From assembly GCF_027580225.2 (NCBI RefSeq), contig NC_073351.2, positions 3,207,001-3,271,000 of the forward strand: DNA of 64,000 nucleotides, given 5' to 3'. This document shows, one piece after another, positions 21,801 through 33,217 of the stretch. The position numbers and the translations under genes were made by a program. Each line of letters begins with the position of its first letter. The stretch's first letter is position 1. The notes beneath the pieces are model-generated. The model was not told the DNA's origin. It saw nothing but the letters and a program-made list of their open reading frames with translations, and searched no databases. Source of the DNA: Misgurnus anguillicaudatus. Lineage: Eukaryota; Chordata; Actinopteri; Cypriniformes; Cobitidae.

Positions 21801-24800
21801 CTCCGGGCCACCACACAGATTTTCTTAAAGAAATAGCGAACTTCCTATCTGAGCTTACAGTCACTGTAGATAAAGCTCATATTGTTGGTGATTTTAATAT
21901 CCATGTGGTTAACCCAAAAGATGCATTAGGACGTGCGCTTATGGATGTTCTAAATTCTCTCTGTATTAAACAAAATGTGTCAGGGCCCACGCATACTCGT
22001 AATCACATATTAGACTTAATTCTGTCACTCTGACTCAATATTAATGACATCAAAATATCACCCCAGAGCGATGATATTTCAGACCATTGCCTTGTGTCAT
22101 ACACAATACTTCTAGATAGGACCGCTCAGCATACAACATGCTACAGATTAGCCAGAACAATAATTTCCACCACTAAAGATAGCTTTATTAGCACTCTTCC
22201 AGACCTGTCTCAGATAACCGTGAAGATCTGGATATTATAATAGAAAACCTGAACAACGTTTGCTCTTGCACATTGGATGCCGTTGTTCCCATTCGAAAAA
22301 ATATAATGAAAGAAAAACCGCCAGCTCCATGGAATGACCATCATACTGCAGCCCTTAAAAAAGTAGCTAGAAAAATGGAAAGAAACTACCGAAGCACAAA
22401 GTTAGAGGTATGGCGTTCAGCATGGAAAGAGAGTGTTCAACACTACAGACAGGCTATTAAAACAGCCAGATCTACCTATCTCAGTACGCTTATTAAAGAA
22501 AATCATAACAACCCTTGTTTCCTCTTTAGCACAGTTGCGAAATTGACTAGAAACAAAGAACAAACAGAAACCAATAGTAAACTCCAACACAATAATAACG
22601 ACTTCATGAAATTCTTTACTAACAAAATTATGTTTATCAGGGAAAACATAGAAACTATGCAAGCAGCCACCACTCTACCCAATAGTACATTTTCCACTAG
22701 ATTACCATACGAACATCTTGAGACATTTAAACCTACTACAATAGAAGAGCTCTCTAAATTAGTAACGTCATCCAAATCATCGTCCTGTATACTAGACCCC
22801 GTTCCCACAAAATAACTAAAAGAGGTATTTCATGTAGTGTCAGACATGGTACTAAATATCTTTAACTCATCTCTAGAATTAGGATACGTTCCAACAGCTT
22901 TCAAACTAGCAGTTATTAGACCGCTCATTAAAAAACCAAACCATGACCAGGGAGATCTTAATAATTTTAGAACAATCTCAAATCGACCTTTTCTTTCTAA
23001 AATATTAGAAACAGTAGTGGCAAGTCAGCTAAGCACATTCATAGCGAATAATAATACATATGAAAAGTTTCAATCAGGATTCAGGCCCCACCATAGCACA
23101 GAGACAGCGCTGCTTAGAGTTACAAATGACCTCCTATTAACATCCGATCATGGTGAAATCTCAATTCTTATATTACTAGACCTTAGTGTAGCCTTTGACA
23201 CAATAGATCACAGAATCTTACTCAAAAGACTAGAAAACTATGTTGGCATCAGTGGTCAGGTGTTAGCCTGGTTTAGATAGTATCTAACCAATCGATATCA
23301 CTTTGTTTATGTAAATGAGTAAGAGTCATATCACTCCCCCGTTAAATACGGCGTACCTCAGGGATCAGTTCTAGGCCCTATCCCATTCTCGTTATATATG
23401 TTACCTCTAGGAGACATTATCAGGAAACATAACATAAGTTTTCCCTGCTATGCGGATGAGGCCCAGCTTTACATCTCGTCACATCCTAGCGAAACCCACC
23501 AGTTTTCTAAGCTAACAGACTGCATTAGTGATATTAGGGACTGGATGGCACATAACTTCCTTATGCTAAACTCCAATCAGACTGAGATACTTATTATTGA
23601 ACCAAATTGCTCCAAACATAATATGTCAGATTAAAAGTTGCCCATAGATGGCTGCACGGTGGTGTCATCTTCCACGGTTAAGAATTTAGGCGTAATGTTC
23701 GACAGCAATCTATCTTTTGATAGTCATATCTCCAACGTCTGTCACACAGCATTCTTCCATCTTAGAAATATCTCAAAAATACGCCATATGCTGTCTGCAT
23801 CAGATGCAGAAAAGCTTATCCATGCTTTTATGACCTCTAGAATAGACTATTGTAACTCGTTACTCGGGGGATGCCATGCAAATCAGGTAAACAAGCTACA
23901 GCTGGTTCAAAATGCCGCCGCAAGAGTGCTTACTCGATCTAAAAAGTATGACCACATTAGTCCAATTCTGGCATCTTTACACTGGCTACCAGTTAAATAT
24001 TGCATACAATTTAAAATATTACTAATCACCTACAAAGCCTTAAATGGCCTAGCGCCCTCGTATATTAAAGAATTACTGTCAGAATACAATCCACCACGTA
24101 AACTGCGATCACAAAATTCTGGTCACTTAATTATCCCTAGAATATCAAAAGTGTCTAAAGGTGGTAGATCCTTTTCCTACTTAGCCCCTAAGCCAGTGGT
24201 CTCAAACTCCCGGCCCGCGGGAAAAGATGAGGAGAAATGTAAAGAAGATAAAAGTATGTATACTGCTATATATAATGAAGTATAATATATTATCATGTAG
24301 CTTACTATTCAATTACACATAGAGCAGTACTATTATTTTTTCTGTCCAATATATCTTATATAACATGGACTAATTCAAAAGTTACGGGATCACTTTCAAT
24401 TATTAATATTTTCCCACATATAATAGAAAATTTATGAAAACTGAAATAATAAAGAACATAATGAAGTCAATACTATGACTGAAAACAATCCAAAATAAAT
24501 CAAAACAGAAACACTTACTGGTGGTAATTTTTATAATAGTTTATAAATGTATACAGGAATTAAATTTGTTAGTTTAGTGCAAGGTTTTAATAGGTCTTAG
24601 TTAAGATAAGATTAAGAAAAGATTTACTTAGGCTACTTTTATAAAATTATGTATATTAAAAAGATAAAACCATTGCTTATATATTTTCAAGTATTATTAT
24701 ATATTAAATAATAGAAATTAAACATGACATTTACAGAAACATTGTACTTTTTTGAACGTTAAAATAGCTCTGCGGCCCCCCGATGAACTGTCTGTCTTAA

Positions 24801-24952
24801 AAATGGCCCCAAGCCAGTTTGGGTTTGAGACCCCTGCCCTAAGCTCTGGAATGATTTACCAAATAATGTTCGAGTATCAGACACAGTCGATCAATTTAAA
24901 TCTAAACTTAAGACATTCTTCTTTAACAAAGCATTCACATAAAATGTCCAGT
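21801..24952 (+). pseudogene. L2 LINE polyprotein (endonuclease plus reverse transcriptase), broken
   Basis: The endonuclease end is recognised by AHIVGDFNIHVV and GPTHTRNHILDLIL (to about 22030). A spacer (22273-22815) leads to the reverse transcriptase. There, IRPLIKKPNHDQGDLNNFRT, FQSGFRPHHSTETALLRVTN and LLDLSVAFDTIDHRILLKRL (first catalytic Asp) lie at 22915-23240. Then come [10 protein letters not shown] and the box [11 protein letters not shown] near 23445-23475, where the second Asp of YADD is Glu. The C-terminal part (IDYCNSLLGG, LHWLPVKYCIQFKILLITYK) continues to 24192 and resumes at 24841. Several in-frame stops, for example near 23278 and 23632, make it inactive. Confidence 0.85.
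24194..24836 (-). mobile_element. Non-autonomous hAT element with perfect 8-bp duplication
   Basis: Ends CAGTGGTCTCAAACTCCCGG and the complement-type GGGTTTGAGACCCCTG are flanked by CCCTAAGC on both sides (24186-24193 and 24837-24844), an exact hAT-type duplication. The interior is very AT-rich. It matches the 1,211-bp element at 29445-30655 in inverse orientation, but lacks about 550 bp of that copy. It is an internal deletion derivative that entered the LINE coding region. Confidence 0.92.
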
Positions 24953-25334
24953 AAATGTACTTTTCCCGCAGTAGTTAGTTTGTTTAGAACAAAGCACTCA
25001 CATACCTCATATGGGTAATATACTATTGCCGCAATAGTTAGCCTGTCTGGAACCGAGCTAACTTAAACCACTATAATGTATGACACTTGCATTACATGCG
25101 AACGGCCCCTACGCTAATAGAACTCTGTTTTTGTCTCCCTGTCTCGTCCTCGACCCCGAGGACAATGAGACAAACAGAGCCAGTTCCTGTTGCTGTGAAG
25201 GTCATCGCACCACTGATCTACTGGCTGTCCTTCAACGTGATGCCCAGCCGATGCGCGACCAACGACCACCGGCTGAACAAGTTTAATCCGCTTACCCGCC
25301 TCCTATCCCTACCATGTCTATATATGTAAATATA

Positions 25335-25548
25335 CAGTATTGTTCAAAACAATAGCAGTACAATGCGACCAACCAGAACAATCAAGGTTTTTAGTATATT
25401 ATTTATTGCTACGTGGCAAACAAGTTACCAGTAGGTTCAGTAGATTCTCAGAAAACAAACAAGACCCAGCATTCATGATATGCACGCTTTTAAGGCTGTG
25501 CAATTGGGCAATTAGTTGAAAGGGGTGTGTTCAAAAAAATAGCAGTGT
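25335..25548 (+). repeat. Left IR/DR of the Tc1 element
   Basis: 214 bp with an outer direct repeat at about 25341-25360 and an inner one at about 25529-25548. Its reverse complement is 26741-26954. Confidence 0.93.
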
Positions 25549-25631
25549 CTACCTTTGACTGTACAAACTCAAAACTATTTTGTACAAACCTTTTTTTTTT
25601 CTGGGATTTAGCAATCCTGTGAATCACTAAA

Positions 25632-26627
25632 CTAATATTTAGTTGTATGACCACAGTTTTTTAAAACCGCTTGACATCTGTGTGGCATGGAGTCAACCAA
25701 CTTGTGGCACCTCTCAGCTGTTATTCCACTCCATGATTCTTTAACAACATTCCACAATTCATTCACATTTCTTGGTTTTGCTTCAGAAACAGCATTTTTG
25801 ATATTACCCCACAAGTTCTCAATTGGATTAAGGTCTGGAGATTGGGCTGGCCACTCCATAACATTAATTTTGTTGGTTTGGAACCAAGACTTTGCCCGTT
25901 TACTAGTGTGTTTTGGGTCATTGTCTTGTTGAAACAACCATTTCAAGGGCATGTCCTCTTCAGCATAGGGCAACATGACCTCTTCAAGTATTTTAACATA
26001 TGCAAACTGATCCATGATCCCTGGTATGCGATAAATAGGCCCAACACCATAGTAGGAGAAACATGCCCATATCATGATGCTTGCACCTCCATGCTTCACT
26101 GTCTTCACTGTGTACTGTGGCTTGAATTCAGAGTTTGGGGGTCGTCTCACAAACTGCCTGTGGCCCTTGGACCCAAAAAGAACAATTTTACTCTCATCAG
26201 TCCACAAAATGTTCCTCCATTTCTCTTTAGGCCAGTTGATGTGTTCTTTGGCAAATTGTAACCTCTTCTGCACATGCCTTTTTTTTAACAGAGGGACTTT
26301 GCGGGGGATTCTTGAAAATAGATTAGCTTCACACAGACGTCTTCTAACTGTCACAGTACTTACAGGTAACTCCAGACTGTCTTTGATCATCCTGGAGGTG
26401 ATCATTGGCTGAGCCTTTGCCATTCTGGTTATTCTTCTATCCATTTTGATGGTTGTCTTCTGTTTTCTTCCACGTCTCTCTGGTTGTGCTCTCCATTTTA
26501 AGGCATTGGAGATCATTTTAGCTGAACAGCCTATCATTTTTTGCACCTCTTTATAGGTTTTCCCCTCTCCAATCAACTTTTTAATCAAAGTACGCTGTTC
26601 TTCTGAACAATGTCTTGAACGACCCAT
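25632..26627 (-). CDS. Tc1-family DD34E transposase, uninterrupted
   Basis: This 331-codon frame starts [20 protein letters not shown] and ends CGHTTKY with a stop. The N-terminal half (residues 1-120) has two helix-turn-helix units with a GRPR-like linker ([10 protein letters not shown] at about 51-60). The catalytic half shows the first Asp in [14 protein letters not shown], the second in [20 protein letters not shown] and the Glu in [15 protein letters not shown]. Spacing between the second Asp and Glu fits DD34E. Length is within the 330-345 range of Tc1 transposases. It excises and reinserts the element at TA sites. No stop, frameshift or obvious catalytic change is visible. Activity is not proven by sequence. 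Confidence 0.93.
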   Translation of the reverse strand: MGRSRHCSEEQRTLIKKLIGEGKTYKEVQKMIGCSAKMISNALKWRAQPERRGRKQKTTIKMDRRITRMAKAQPMITSRMIKDSLELPVSTVTVRRRLCEANLFSRIPRKVPLLKKRHVQKRLQFAKEHINWPKEKWRNILWTDESKIVLFGSKGHRQFVRRPPNSEFKPQYTVKTVKHGGASIMIWACFSYYGVGPIYRIPGIMDQFAYVKILEEVMLPYAEEDMPLKWLFQQDNDPKHTSKRAKSWFQTNKINVMEWPAQSPDLNPIENLWGNIKNAVSEAKPRNVNELWNVVKESWSGITAERCHKLVDSMPHRCQAVLKNCGHTTKY

Positions 26628-26740
26628 TTTCCTCAGATTTCAAATGCATGTTCAACAAGTGTTGGCTTCATCCTTAAATAGGGGCCACCTGATTCACACC
26701 TGTTTCTTCACAAAATTGATGACCTCAGTGATTGAATGCC

Positions 26741-26954
26741 ACACTGCTATTTTTTTGAACACACCCCTTTCAACTAATTGCCCAATTGCACAGCCTTAAG
26801 AGCGTGCATATCATGAATGCTGGGTCTTGTTTGTTTTCTGAGAATCTACTGAACCTACTGGTAACTTGTTTGCCACGTAGCAATAAAAAATATACTAAAA
26901 ACCTTGATTATTCTGGTTAGTCACATTGAACTGCTATTATTTTGAACAATACTG
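26741..26954 (-). repeat. Right IR/DR of the Tc1 element
   Basis: Reverse complement of 25335-25548 with about seven substitutions, mostly transitions in the outer 60 bp. The inner direct repeat is at 26741-26760. Confidence 0.93.
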
Positions 26955-27396
26955 TATATTAATTTCTCCCAAGGGTTTTGGTCCTTCTAGGAGTTTTTCC
27001 CAATGGGTTTTCTCCTAGGGGTTTTTTCGTCCCAGGGAGAGTCAGCCAACTTTGGCTTAACTTAAGCACCTTACTGTATACGTTACATTATTAATACGCT
27101 CGCTTGTACGGTTTAACCTTAGCCACTATATTCTACTTCTTATATTATCTATTGATTTTCTGTGTTCTCCTCTACATCTACTCATGTAAAGCTGCTTTGC
27201 AACAATTAACAGTTGTGAAAAGCGCTATATAAATAAAATTTAATTGAATTGAAATATAAGACGCATGATGCACATGGTTTACATGACGTGCCAAACACAT
27301 ATTTTGACATGACAAGCCACACACGTCGGGCTAAATACATTTTGTGACTAGCTTCGCATCGGGCACCCTCGAAAAAGAAGTCACCGGCCGCCACTG

Positions 27397-28153
27397 AGGG
27401 TGATGTAGTCTGAGTTTTTTATTAGTAAAATCTTGGTATCACGTCTCATCTGGACTGCTCTGCTACATCTGTCTCCAGCTAATTTTAGGCCCAAACTGAT
27501 GTAATGGTGTATATCTGCGATACTAATTTTAAAGCCTAATTGTCAGCAGAATTGTAATCACAACGGTATATTTATAATACTTTTAAGCAAATATACAATC
27601 GACTGATTGTAATAGAAATTGTATAGGTAATGTAATATAGGTATAGATATAAAATATTAAAGAAATACTAGAAATATTTAGGTAAGTTGAGATTATTATT
27701 TTATGGCTCAACAAACATTTCATAATTTTTTTAAAACCCATTGACCACTGCTTAGCTGATAATGGGTTTATCCGAAAAACCATCAGTCAGCACAGCAGGA
27801 TAAGCGCTTTATTTTAATAAACTAATGTTAGGCAAGACTAGGTTTGAGGAAATCTACAGTGGAATGATTATGTTTCCACACACTTTTTTGCATGTGGGTT
27901 GGCCATTAGGCAAAAACCCTGCTTATTTCTGCTTGTTATGTAGAATAACTTTTACTTTCAGTGCTCAAGAAAGGCCACATACTAAACAATCAAAGTGCAA
28001 GAGAGTACACAAAAGCACATACTCTTTTAACCAGACCCACAGTATTATATTGTCAGTGTGTCTAATACAATGACTACTTTCTCTCTCTGACTGGGGTTCT
28101 GTATGCCAAGCGTACAGCAGTTTGTGTATGGAAGAGTATGGAAGTCATCATAA
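27397..28153. other. Unassigned sequence
   Basis: No gene or repeat recognised between the hAT element and the SINE. AT-rich. Confidence 0.4.
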
Positions 28154-28388
28154 GGGCAGTTGTAGCCTAGTGGTTAGAGCATTGAGCTTGTAACCAGAGA
28201 GTTGCTGGTTTGAGGATCACAGCTGGCAGGTTGCAACTGTGGTGCCCTTGAGTAAGGCACCTTACCCTTATTGCTCTCCGGGTGCTGGGATAGCTGCCCA
28301 CGGCTCTGTGTGTGAGTTCACGACTTGCAGTGTGTGTTCACTGCTCACAATTTGTTAAATGCAATGGTCACATTTCGAGTATGCAATG
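28154..28388 (+). mobile_element. tRNA-derived SINE, HAmo-like
   Basis: The tRNA-like head GGGCAGTTGTAGCCTAGTGG contains an A box, and GCTGGTTTGAGGATC is a decayed B box. The body includes CCTTGAGTAAGGCACCTTA, then TGCTCTCCGGGTGCTG and GTGTGTTCACTGCTCAC. These match the cyprinid HAmo-type SINE layout that I remember. The tail reads AAATGCAATGGTCACATTTC. It ends against the truncated palindromic MITE at 28416. Confidence 0.75.
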
Positions 28389-28415
28389 GTTTTTGCCTAA
28401 TGCAATTTAACCCAG

Positions 28416-29068
28416 AATTGTTGATACATCCCTCTATCATCTGTGTGCGTGCACGTAAGCGCTGGAGCGCGCTGCGACGCTTCGATAGCATTTAGCTTAG
28501 CCCCATTCATTCAATGCTACCATTTAGAGATAAAGTTAGAAGTGACCAAACACATCAATGTTTTTCCTATTTAAGACGAGTAGTTATTTGACCAAGTTTG
28601 GTGGTACAAAATAAAACGTAGCGCTTTTCTAAGCGGATTTAAAAGAGGAACTATATTTTATGGCGTAATAGCACTTTTGGGAGTACTTCGACTCGGCGCA
28701 GTAACACCCTTCCTCTCCCATTATGAGAGTACGAAGGGGAGCGGAGTTTTCAGGCGAGTCGAAGTACTAAAATATAGTTCCTCTTTTAAATCCGCTTAGA
28801 AAAGCGCTACGTTTTATTTTGTACCACCAAACTTGCTCGTATAACTACTCGTCTTAAATAGGAAAAACGTTGATGTGTTTGGTCACTTCTAACTTTATCT
28901 CTAAATGGTACCATTAAATGAATGGGGCTAAGCTAAATGCTATCGAAGCATCACAGCGCGCTCCAGCGCTTACGTGCACGCACACAGATGATAGAGGGAT
29001 GTATCAACAATTCTTAGTTAAGGTAATAACATATTTTAATATTGAAAATGAGTAGACTATTCCTTTAA
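28416..29068. mobile_element. Long palindromic TTAA MITE, left end lost
   Basis: The two arms (TCATCTGTGTGCGTGCACGT inward, and their complement from the right) pair over nearly the whole length around a centre near 28720. The right end is intact (GAGTAGACTATTCCTTTAA). The left outer 50 bp are missing and replaced by the SINE tail. The full copy at 53699-54390 defines the family. Confidence 0.88.
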
Positions 29069-29444
29069 CACACTTTGTTTATATATCATTTGTTTTATGG
29101 TCTTGTTATTTGAGAATGTCCTTTTTGTACAATATGGCCAGAGGAAATTATGCCATATACCCTTTGTTTTTGTGAAATGCTTCCACTGATGCCAAGCAAC
29201 ATAATATAAATGGAAACTGTTATGATTTTGTCATTGTTTGTAGACATCTTTGCATGTTTGCATCTTAACTAGACATACTCCTGCAATGTATAATGAATTC
29301 CTCAGACATTCTCGATTTTTACAGAGATATACAGTATGTGTGTGCAAAAAAAATAAGCAAAGAAAACAATTAAACACTTTTTTTGTCTCACACTATAAAC
29401 AGCATCCTCCTAAAATATCAACAGCTATTCATGTGCCTGTAGCT
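29069..29444. other. Unassigned sequence
   Basis: Short AT-rich spacer between the palindromic MITE and the hAT element; nothing recognised. Confidence 0.4.
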
Positions 29445-30655
29445 CAGGGGTCTCAAACTCAAACTGGCTTGGGGCCATTTCTAAGACAGGCATTTCATCG
29501 GGGGGCCGCAAACCTATTTTAACGTTAAAAAAAGAACTATATTTCTGTAAATGTCATGTTGATTTTCTGTTATTTAATGTATAATACTTGAAAATATATA
29601 AGCAGTGGTTTATCTTTTTAAAATACATTATTTTAAGTAAATAAATATTTTCTTAACCTTATCTTAAATAACTAAGACCTATTAAAACCTTGCACTAAAC
29701 TAACAAATTTAATTCCTGTATAGATTTATAGACTAATATAAAAAAAATTACCACCAGTAAGTGTTTCTGTTTTGATTTATTTTGGATTGTTTTCAGTCAT
29801 AGTATTGACTTCATTATGTTCTTTGTTATTTCAGTTTTAATGAATTTTCTATGTGGAAAAATATTAATAACTGAAAGTGATCCTAAAACTTTTGAATGGG
29901 TATAGTCAATGTTACATAGTTGGACAGAAAAAATAATTATAGGCTACTGCTCTATGTGTAATTGAATAGTAAGCTACATAATAATATATTATACTTCATT
30001 TTATATAGCAGTATACATACTTTTATCTTCTGTACATTTCTCCTCATCTTTTCTTAACCTGGGCACTTTGATGGCTCTTTTCTTATCTGTAGTTTAAAAT
30101 GTGTTGCATTACATCTACTGCTGTGCCTACCTCCCTATGCGGTGTCTCCATTAGATGCTGTGACTTGAGGTGAACTAACCCCACCGCAGCTCGAGGCCTC
30201 GAGTTGAGTATCCACCCGGAAGTAACAAATCTTCTCCGGACAAACGCTACAAAGTCCCGACCAGATTAACTGATCGTATGGTTACAATGATATGATTGAC
30301 GCGAGGTTCAGTTGAGGAATTAAAATCCGATCATGCATTCCGTTATCCTGGACATCAAGGAACGCGTGGCTCATCGCTGCGTAGCAACGGATGACGCGAC
30401 CCATGCCACGGAGCACAACTTCCGCTCCCGAGCACTTTGGAAAGTAATGCTTTGACTCGTTTTAACGTGTTGTTAGACGCGACATGTGAATGAACACGTA
30501 AACGTTTAAATAAAAAATCAAACGAATATAAAACAAAGTGAATAAAAATCTTTCTGCGGGCCAGATTATGTTATATTTTTTAATGGTGACGCGGGCCGCA
30601 GAGAGGGGGAGGGCGGGCCGCAAATGGCCCGCGGGCCAGGAATTTGAGACCACTG
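29445..30655 (+). mobile_element. Non-autonomous hAT, longer parent-like copy
   Basis: Begins CAGGGGTCTCAAACTCAAAC and ends ATTTGAGACCACTG. Flanks CTGTAGCT and CTGTAGTT match at 7 of 8. The first 610 bp are the reverse complement of the element at 24194-24836. The remaining part (30060-30610) is GC-richer, includes CGCTGCGTAGCAACGGATGA, and is deleted from the shorter copy. This part could contain the promoter and first exon of an ancestral transposase gene, but I see no intact frame. Confidence 0.88.
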
Positions 30656-31345
30656 CTGTAGTTGTACCTTAAAAATTATTGTGTGCCTTTAAAAGGTTTT
30701 TGTACCCCTAACATTTAAACGGTAGACCACACAATAGACCATTAAAGGTACACAATATGTCCTTAGAGTATAATACCTAAAAAGCAGTGGTGGACGAAGT
30801 ACACAAACCATGTACTTGAGTAAAAGATAACCAAGGTAAAATATTATTCCAGTAAAAGTAGAAGTAAAAGTACAAAAGTATTTGCCTCAAAATGTACTTA
30901 AGTACAAAAGTACTGTGATTTGTTATGGGTGTATCATTTTTGACGTTAAACTCTTGCTAAACTCTTTTTAGAGTATTTAAAAAAATCTCTTGGCTCACCT
31001 ATCTATTAATTGAAGGACATTAATTAATCAGACTAATTCATGTCAGATAATAATACAAATTATCATAAGTCTAAAACTTTAAAGCCAACAAATTTCCTTT
31101 AGGACCAAAGGAAATGGGATTTGAGAGCAGTAAGTTTGATGTCAAGATTTATTTGTTATATAGTTTAACAGTTTAAGTGTAATAAAAACTTGAATTAAGC
31201 ACAGGTTCACAGGAGTTTTCTTTTACTATCTGGAGGTTGAAGGAGCCTCCCCACTCTCCAGATTTCTTTTCCTTGATGCTGTCACGGCAACACACTTTTT
31301 AATGTGGCAACCATGCTGTCTCTGCAAAAGGAAAGATCTAAAACA

Positions 31346-31568
31346 TTAAAGGCGGAGTCCATGATTTTTGAAAGCCAATGTTGATATTTGAAATCACCTA
31401 AACAAACACGCCCCTACCCCAGTAGAATATGGACCTTCTGTTGATAGACCCGCCCCACACATACACAACCCGGCATTTGATTTGATTTGATTGGCTATAA
31501 GTGTGTTTTGATAGTCGGCCCGTCTCCTTTTCCAAAGCGTTTTTCAAACATCGTGGACTCCGCCTTAA
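31346..31568. mobile_element. TTAA MITE (AGGCGGAGTCCA)
   Basis: Starts TTAAAGGCGGAGTCCATGAT and ends ATCGTGGACTCCGCCTTAA. The intact TTAA on both sides and complementary ends are clear. 223 bp, non-coding. It lies inside the 30785-32779 hAT. Confidence 0.88.
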
Positions 31569-31697
31569 ACTAATTGTTTCAATTTCTTGGACAAATAAAA
31601 TAAGCATTACACAATATAATTTAATAACATTTGATGTGCTTTAGCTGGCTGCTACACTGACGCTACAGCCCAAGTTATAGTTGTGTGTAAGGTGTAC

Positions 31698-31975
31698 TAG
31701 GGTGACCATACGTGCCATTCTTCCCGGATGCGTCCTGTCCAGGATTTCGGGTGCGTCTTCCGGAAGTTATATTTGTCGACTTCTTACGTCATAGAGGATT
31801 ATTATTATTATTACAGAAAAGCAACCGTTACATTTTAAGGTAAGAATGAAACTACAATTGTATGTCTTATGTTTTCAACTGAATGGTGTATGCGGTCAAC
31901 AAATACGACTTCCGTAAGACGCACCGAAATCCTGGCTAGGACGCGTCAGGGCAGAATGGCAAGTATGGTCACCCT
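31698..31975. mobile_element. MITE (TAGGGTGACCATAC) with 8-bp duplication
   Basis: The ends TAGGGTGACCATACGTGCCA and GGCAAGTATGGTCACCCT are complementary. AGGTGTAC occurs immediately on both sides (31690-31697 and 31976-31983), an exact 8-bp duplication typical of hAT-type MITEs. An isolated end fragment of the same sort (GTGGTCACCCTAGGG) is near 37679. Confidence 0.88.
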
Positions 31976-32948
31976 AGGTGTACACTGTAGCTATGCCGTA
32001 GATTATCCATAGCCTGTGCGTAGCCTGACGTGCACCTCGACAAAATTTTAACAACCTGTTCGTTCTATGTGGACCACAAGCGCTGTGAGTGGAGAACCCC
32101 TCTCGTCAGGTGAAAAAAACAAGCAATGGTCAGGGCAGGCAGCAAAATAATCCAAAGAATAAACCAGGTCCAGGCAAAGGGTCACAACAGGAAAATAAAC
32201 AATAAACTCAGGAAAGCTCGGAAGTGCAGTCTTGTCAAACAAGGTTCCACAAAGAGTGTGTGTATGAGTCCCAGGTAAAATAGCCCCATGACCAAAACAA
32301 ATGCAGGTGTAATCAGATGCGTGCAAGGCATGATGGGAATTTGAGTCCAGGGTTAATACTCAGGTGAATGATGTGTTGATGACCGAGGGACTTGTTGCTG
32401 ACATCTTTAACACTTCTTCTTTGTTTGTGTTTTTTTATTGAGCTGCTACGCGGATGATGACGCAGAAGTATATGAAAACCGACATGTAGCCTAATCTGTC
32501 ACATGTACGCACAACCATAATGAACGTATTTACGCTAAAGTATAGCGTGGCAATCAAAACATGCATCTTAGTTTGCTCAGTTACGTTTTTTATCCACAGA
32601 TAAATTAAAAGGAACGACCATTTTTTTTAAATGAAGAGTATAAAGTAAGATATTTGACTTTAAAATATAGTAAAGTGTAAAAGTTTAAATAGTAAAAGTT
32701 TTCCAAAATGAAAGTACTTCAGTAAAGTATAGAAAAGCACAGTATCGAATTACATTTTCTTTATTATTGTCCACCACTGACAAAAAGGTACACAATTTCA
32801 ATGTACCCAAAAAGGAACCTTTGAGAGTACCACCCCTGAGACAGTTTTGTACTTATTATTATATTAATATTATTTGTCTCAATCAAATTTGGGTGAAATA
32901 TAAAGACAAAATAACAACAAAGGGAACTTTCCCCACTGACATTTACAT

Positions 32949-32949
<1 letters not shown>

Positions 32950-33018
<69 letters not shown>
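32950..33018 (+). repeat. Compound GATA/GACA microsatellite
   Basis: About five GATA units are followed by about twelve GACA units without interruption. The minus-strand frame through it encodes only a repetitive cysteine/leucine/serine peptide and is not a gene. Confidence 0.95.
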
Positions 33019-33217
33019 TATTGTCAAACCCTGGGAATGTATGAATAAAATATCATTTGTACATTCATTAAGACCTAACAATGCAGAGACCAAAATTTAT
33101 AATCATTTAACAAATGATTTATACATATTTTATTATTGCATACTTATATTAAATGTTACCCCAGATATCTTAAGGCTTTGTCTACCATCTTGGACTTGCA
33201 TTAATGCATTATTTTAC

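Larger units (their letters stand above)
25335..26954 (-). mobile_element. Full-length Tc1-type transposon, structurally intact
   Basis: A 1,620-bp element flanked by TA (25333-25334 and 26955-26956) with 214-bp inverted repeats at both ends differing at about seven positions. Each repeat carries an outer motif (GTTCAAAACAATAGCAGT at the left) and an inner one (GTTCAAAAAAATAGCAGTGT) in direct order. This is the IR/DR arrangement used by Sleeping Beauty-type transposons for transposase binding. One uninterrupted transposase gene lies on the minus strand. It sits in the 3' UTR of the L2 LINE. The low divergence of the repeats suggests a recent insertion. Confidence 0.95.
21800..27249 (+). mobile_element. 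5'-truncated L2-type LINE with two insertions
   Basis: The element starts inside the endonuclease domain, runs through reverse transcriptase and a 3' UTR with repeated GGAGTTTTTCCC-like motifs, and ends in the L2-like tail GTGAAAAGCGCTATATAAAT followed by TTAATTGAATTGAA. It was later interrupted by a hAT derivative (24194-24836) and a Tc1 element (25335-26954). Without them it is about 3.2 kb. Truncation at the 5' end is normal for LINEs copied by target-primed reverse transcription. Confidence 0.85.
20697..27396. mobile_element. hAT-type transposon split by later insertions
   Basis: Termini CAGTGGCGGCCGGTGACTTC and its exact complement are typical hAT ends. The similarity extends inwards for roughly 100 bp or more (for example ATCATGCGTCTT on both sides). 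Flanks AGGGTGGC and AGGGTGAT match at 6 of 8 positions, consistent with an aged 8-bp duplication. No hAT transposase is recognised. The interior is mostly an L2 LINE (21800-27249) that itself holds two more elements. Confidence 0.8.
30785..32779. mobile_element. 2-kb hAT-type element with two MITE insertions
   Basis: The left end CAGTGGTGGACGAAGTACAC and right end ATTATTGTCCACCACTG are complementary over the first dozen bases. Flanks CTAAAAAG and ACAAAAAG agree at 6 of 8. Both subterminal regions are rich in AGTACTT/AAGTAAA-like motifs typical of this family. Inside are a 223-bp TTAA MITE (31346-31568) and a 278-bp MITE (31698-31975). No transposase is recognised. It may itself have split an older GTACC-rich repeat, seen in its immediate flanks. 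Confidence 0.8.

Noticed and set aside
25842..26412. Plus-strand open frames inside the Tc1 element
   Set aside because: Antisense shadows of the intact transposase gene at 25632-26627.
28154..28240. Possible tRNA gene
   Set aside because: The A-box and decayed B-box belong to a SINE body with a non-tRNA continuation; no cloverleaf can be completed.
30656..32850. Flanks of the 2-kb hAT as two halves of one older GTACC-rich MITE
   Set aside because: TTGTACC/GGTACA motifs are present on both sides, but no matching ends or duplication could be defined.
32764..33093. Cysteine/leucine-rich minus-strand frame
   Set aside because: It is a translation of the GATA/GACA microsatellite.
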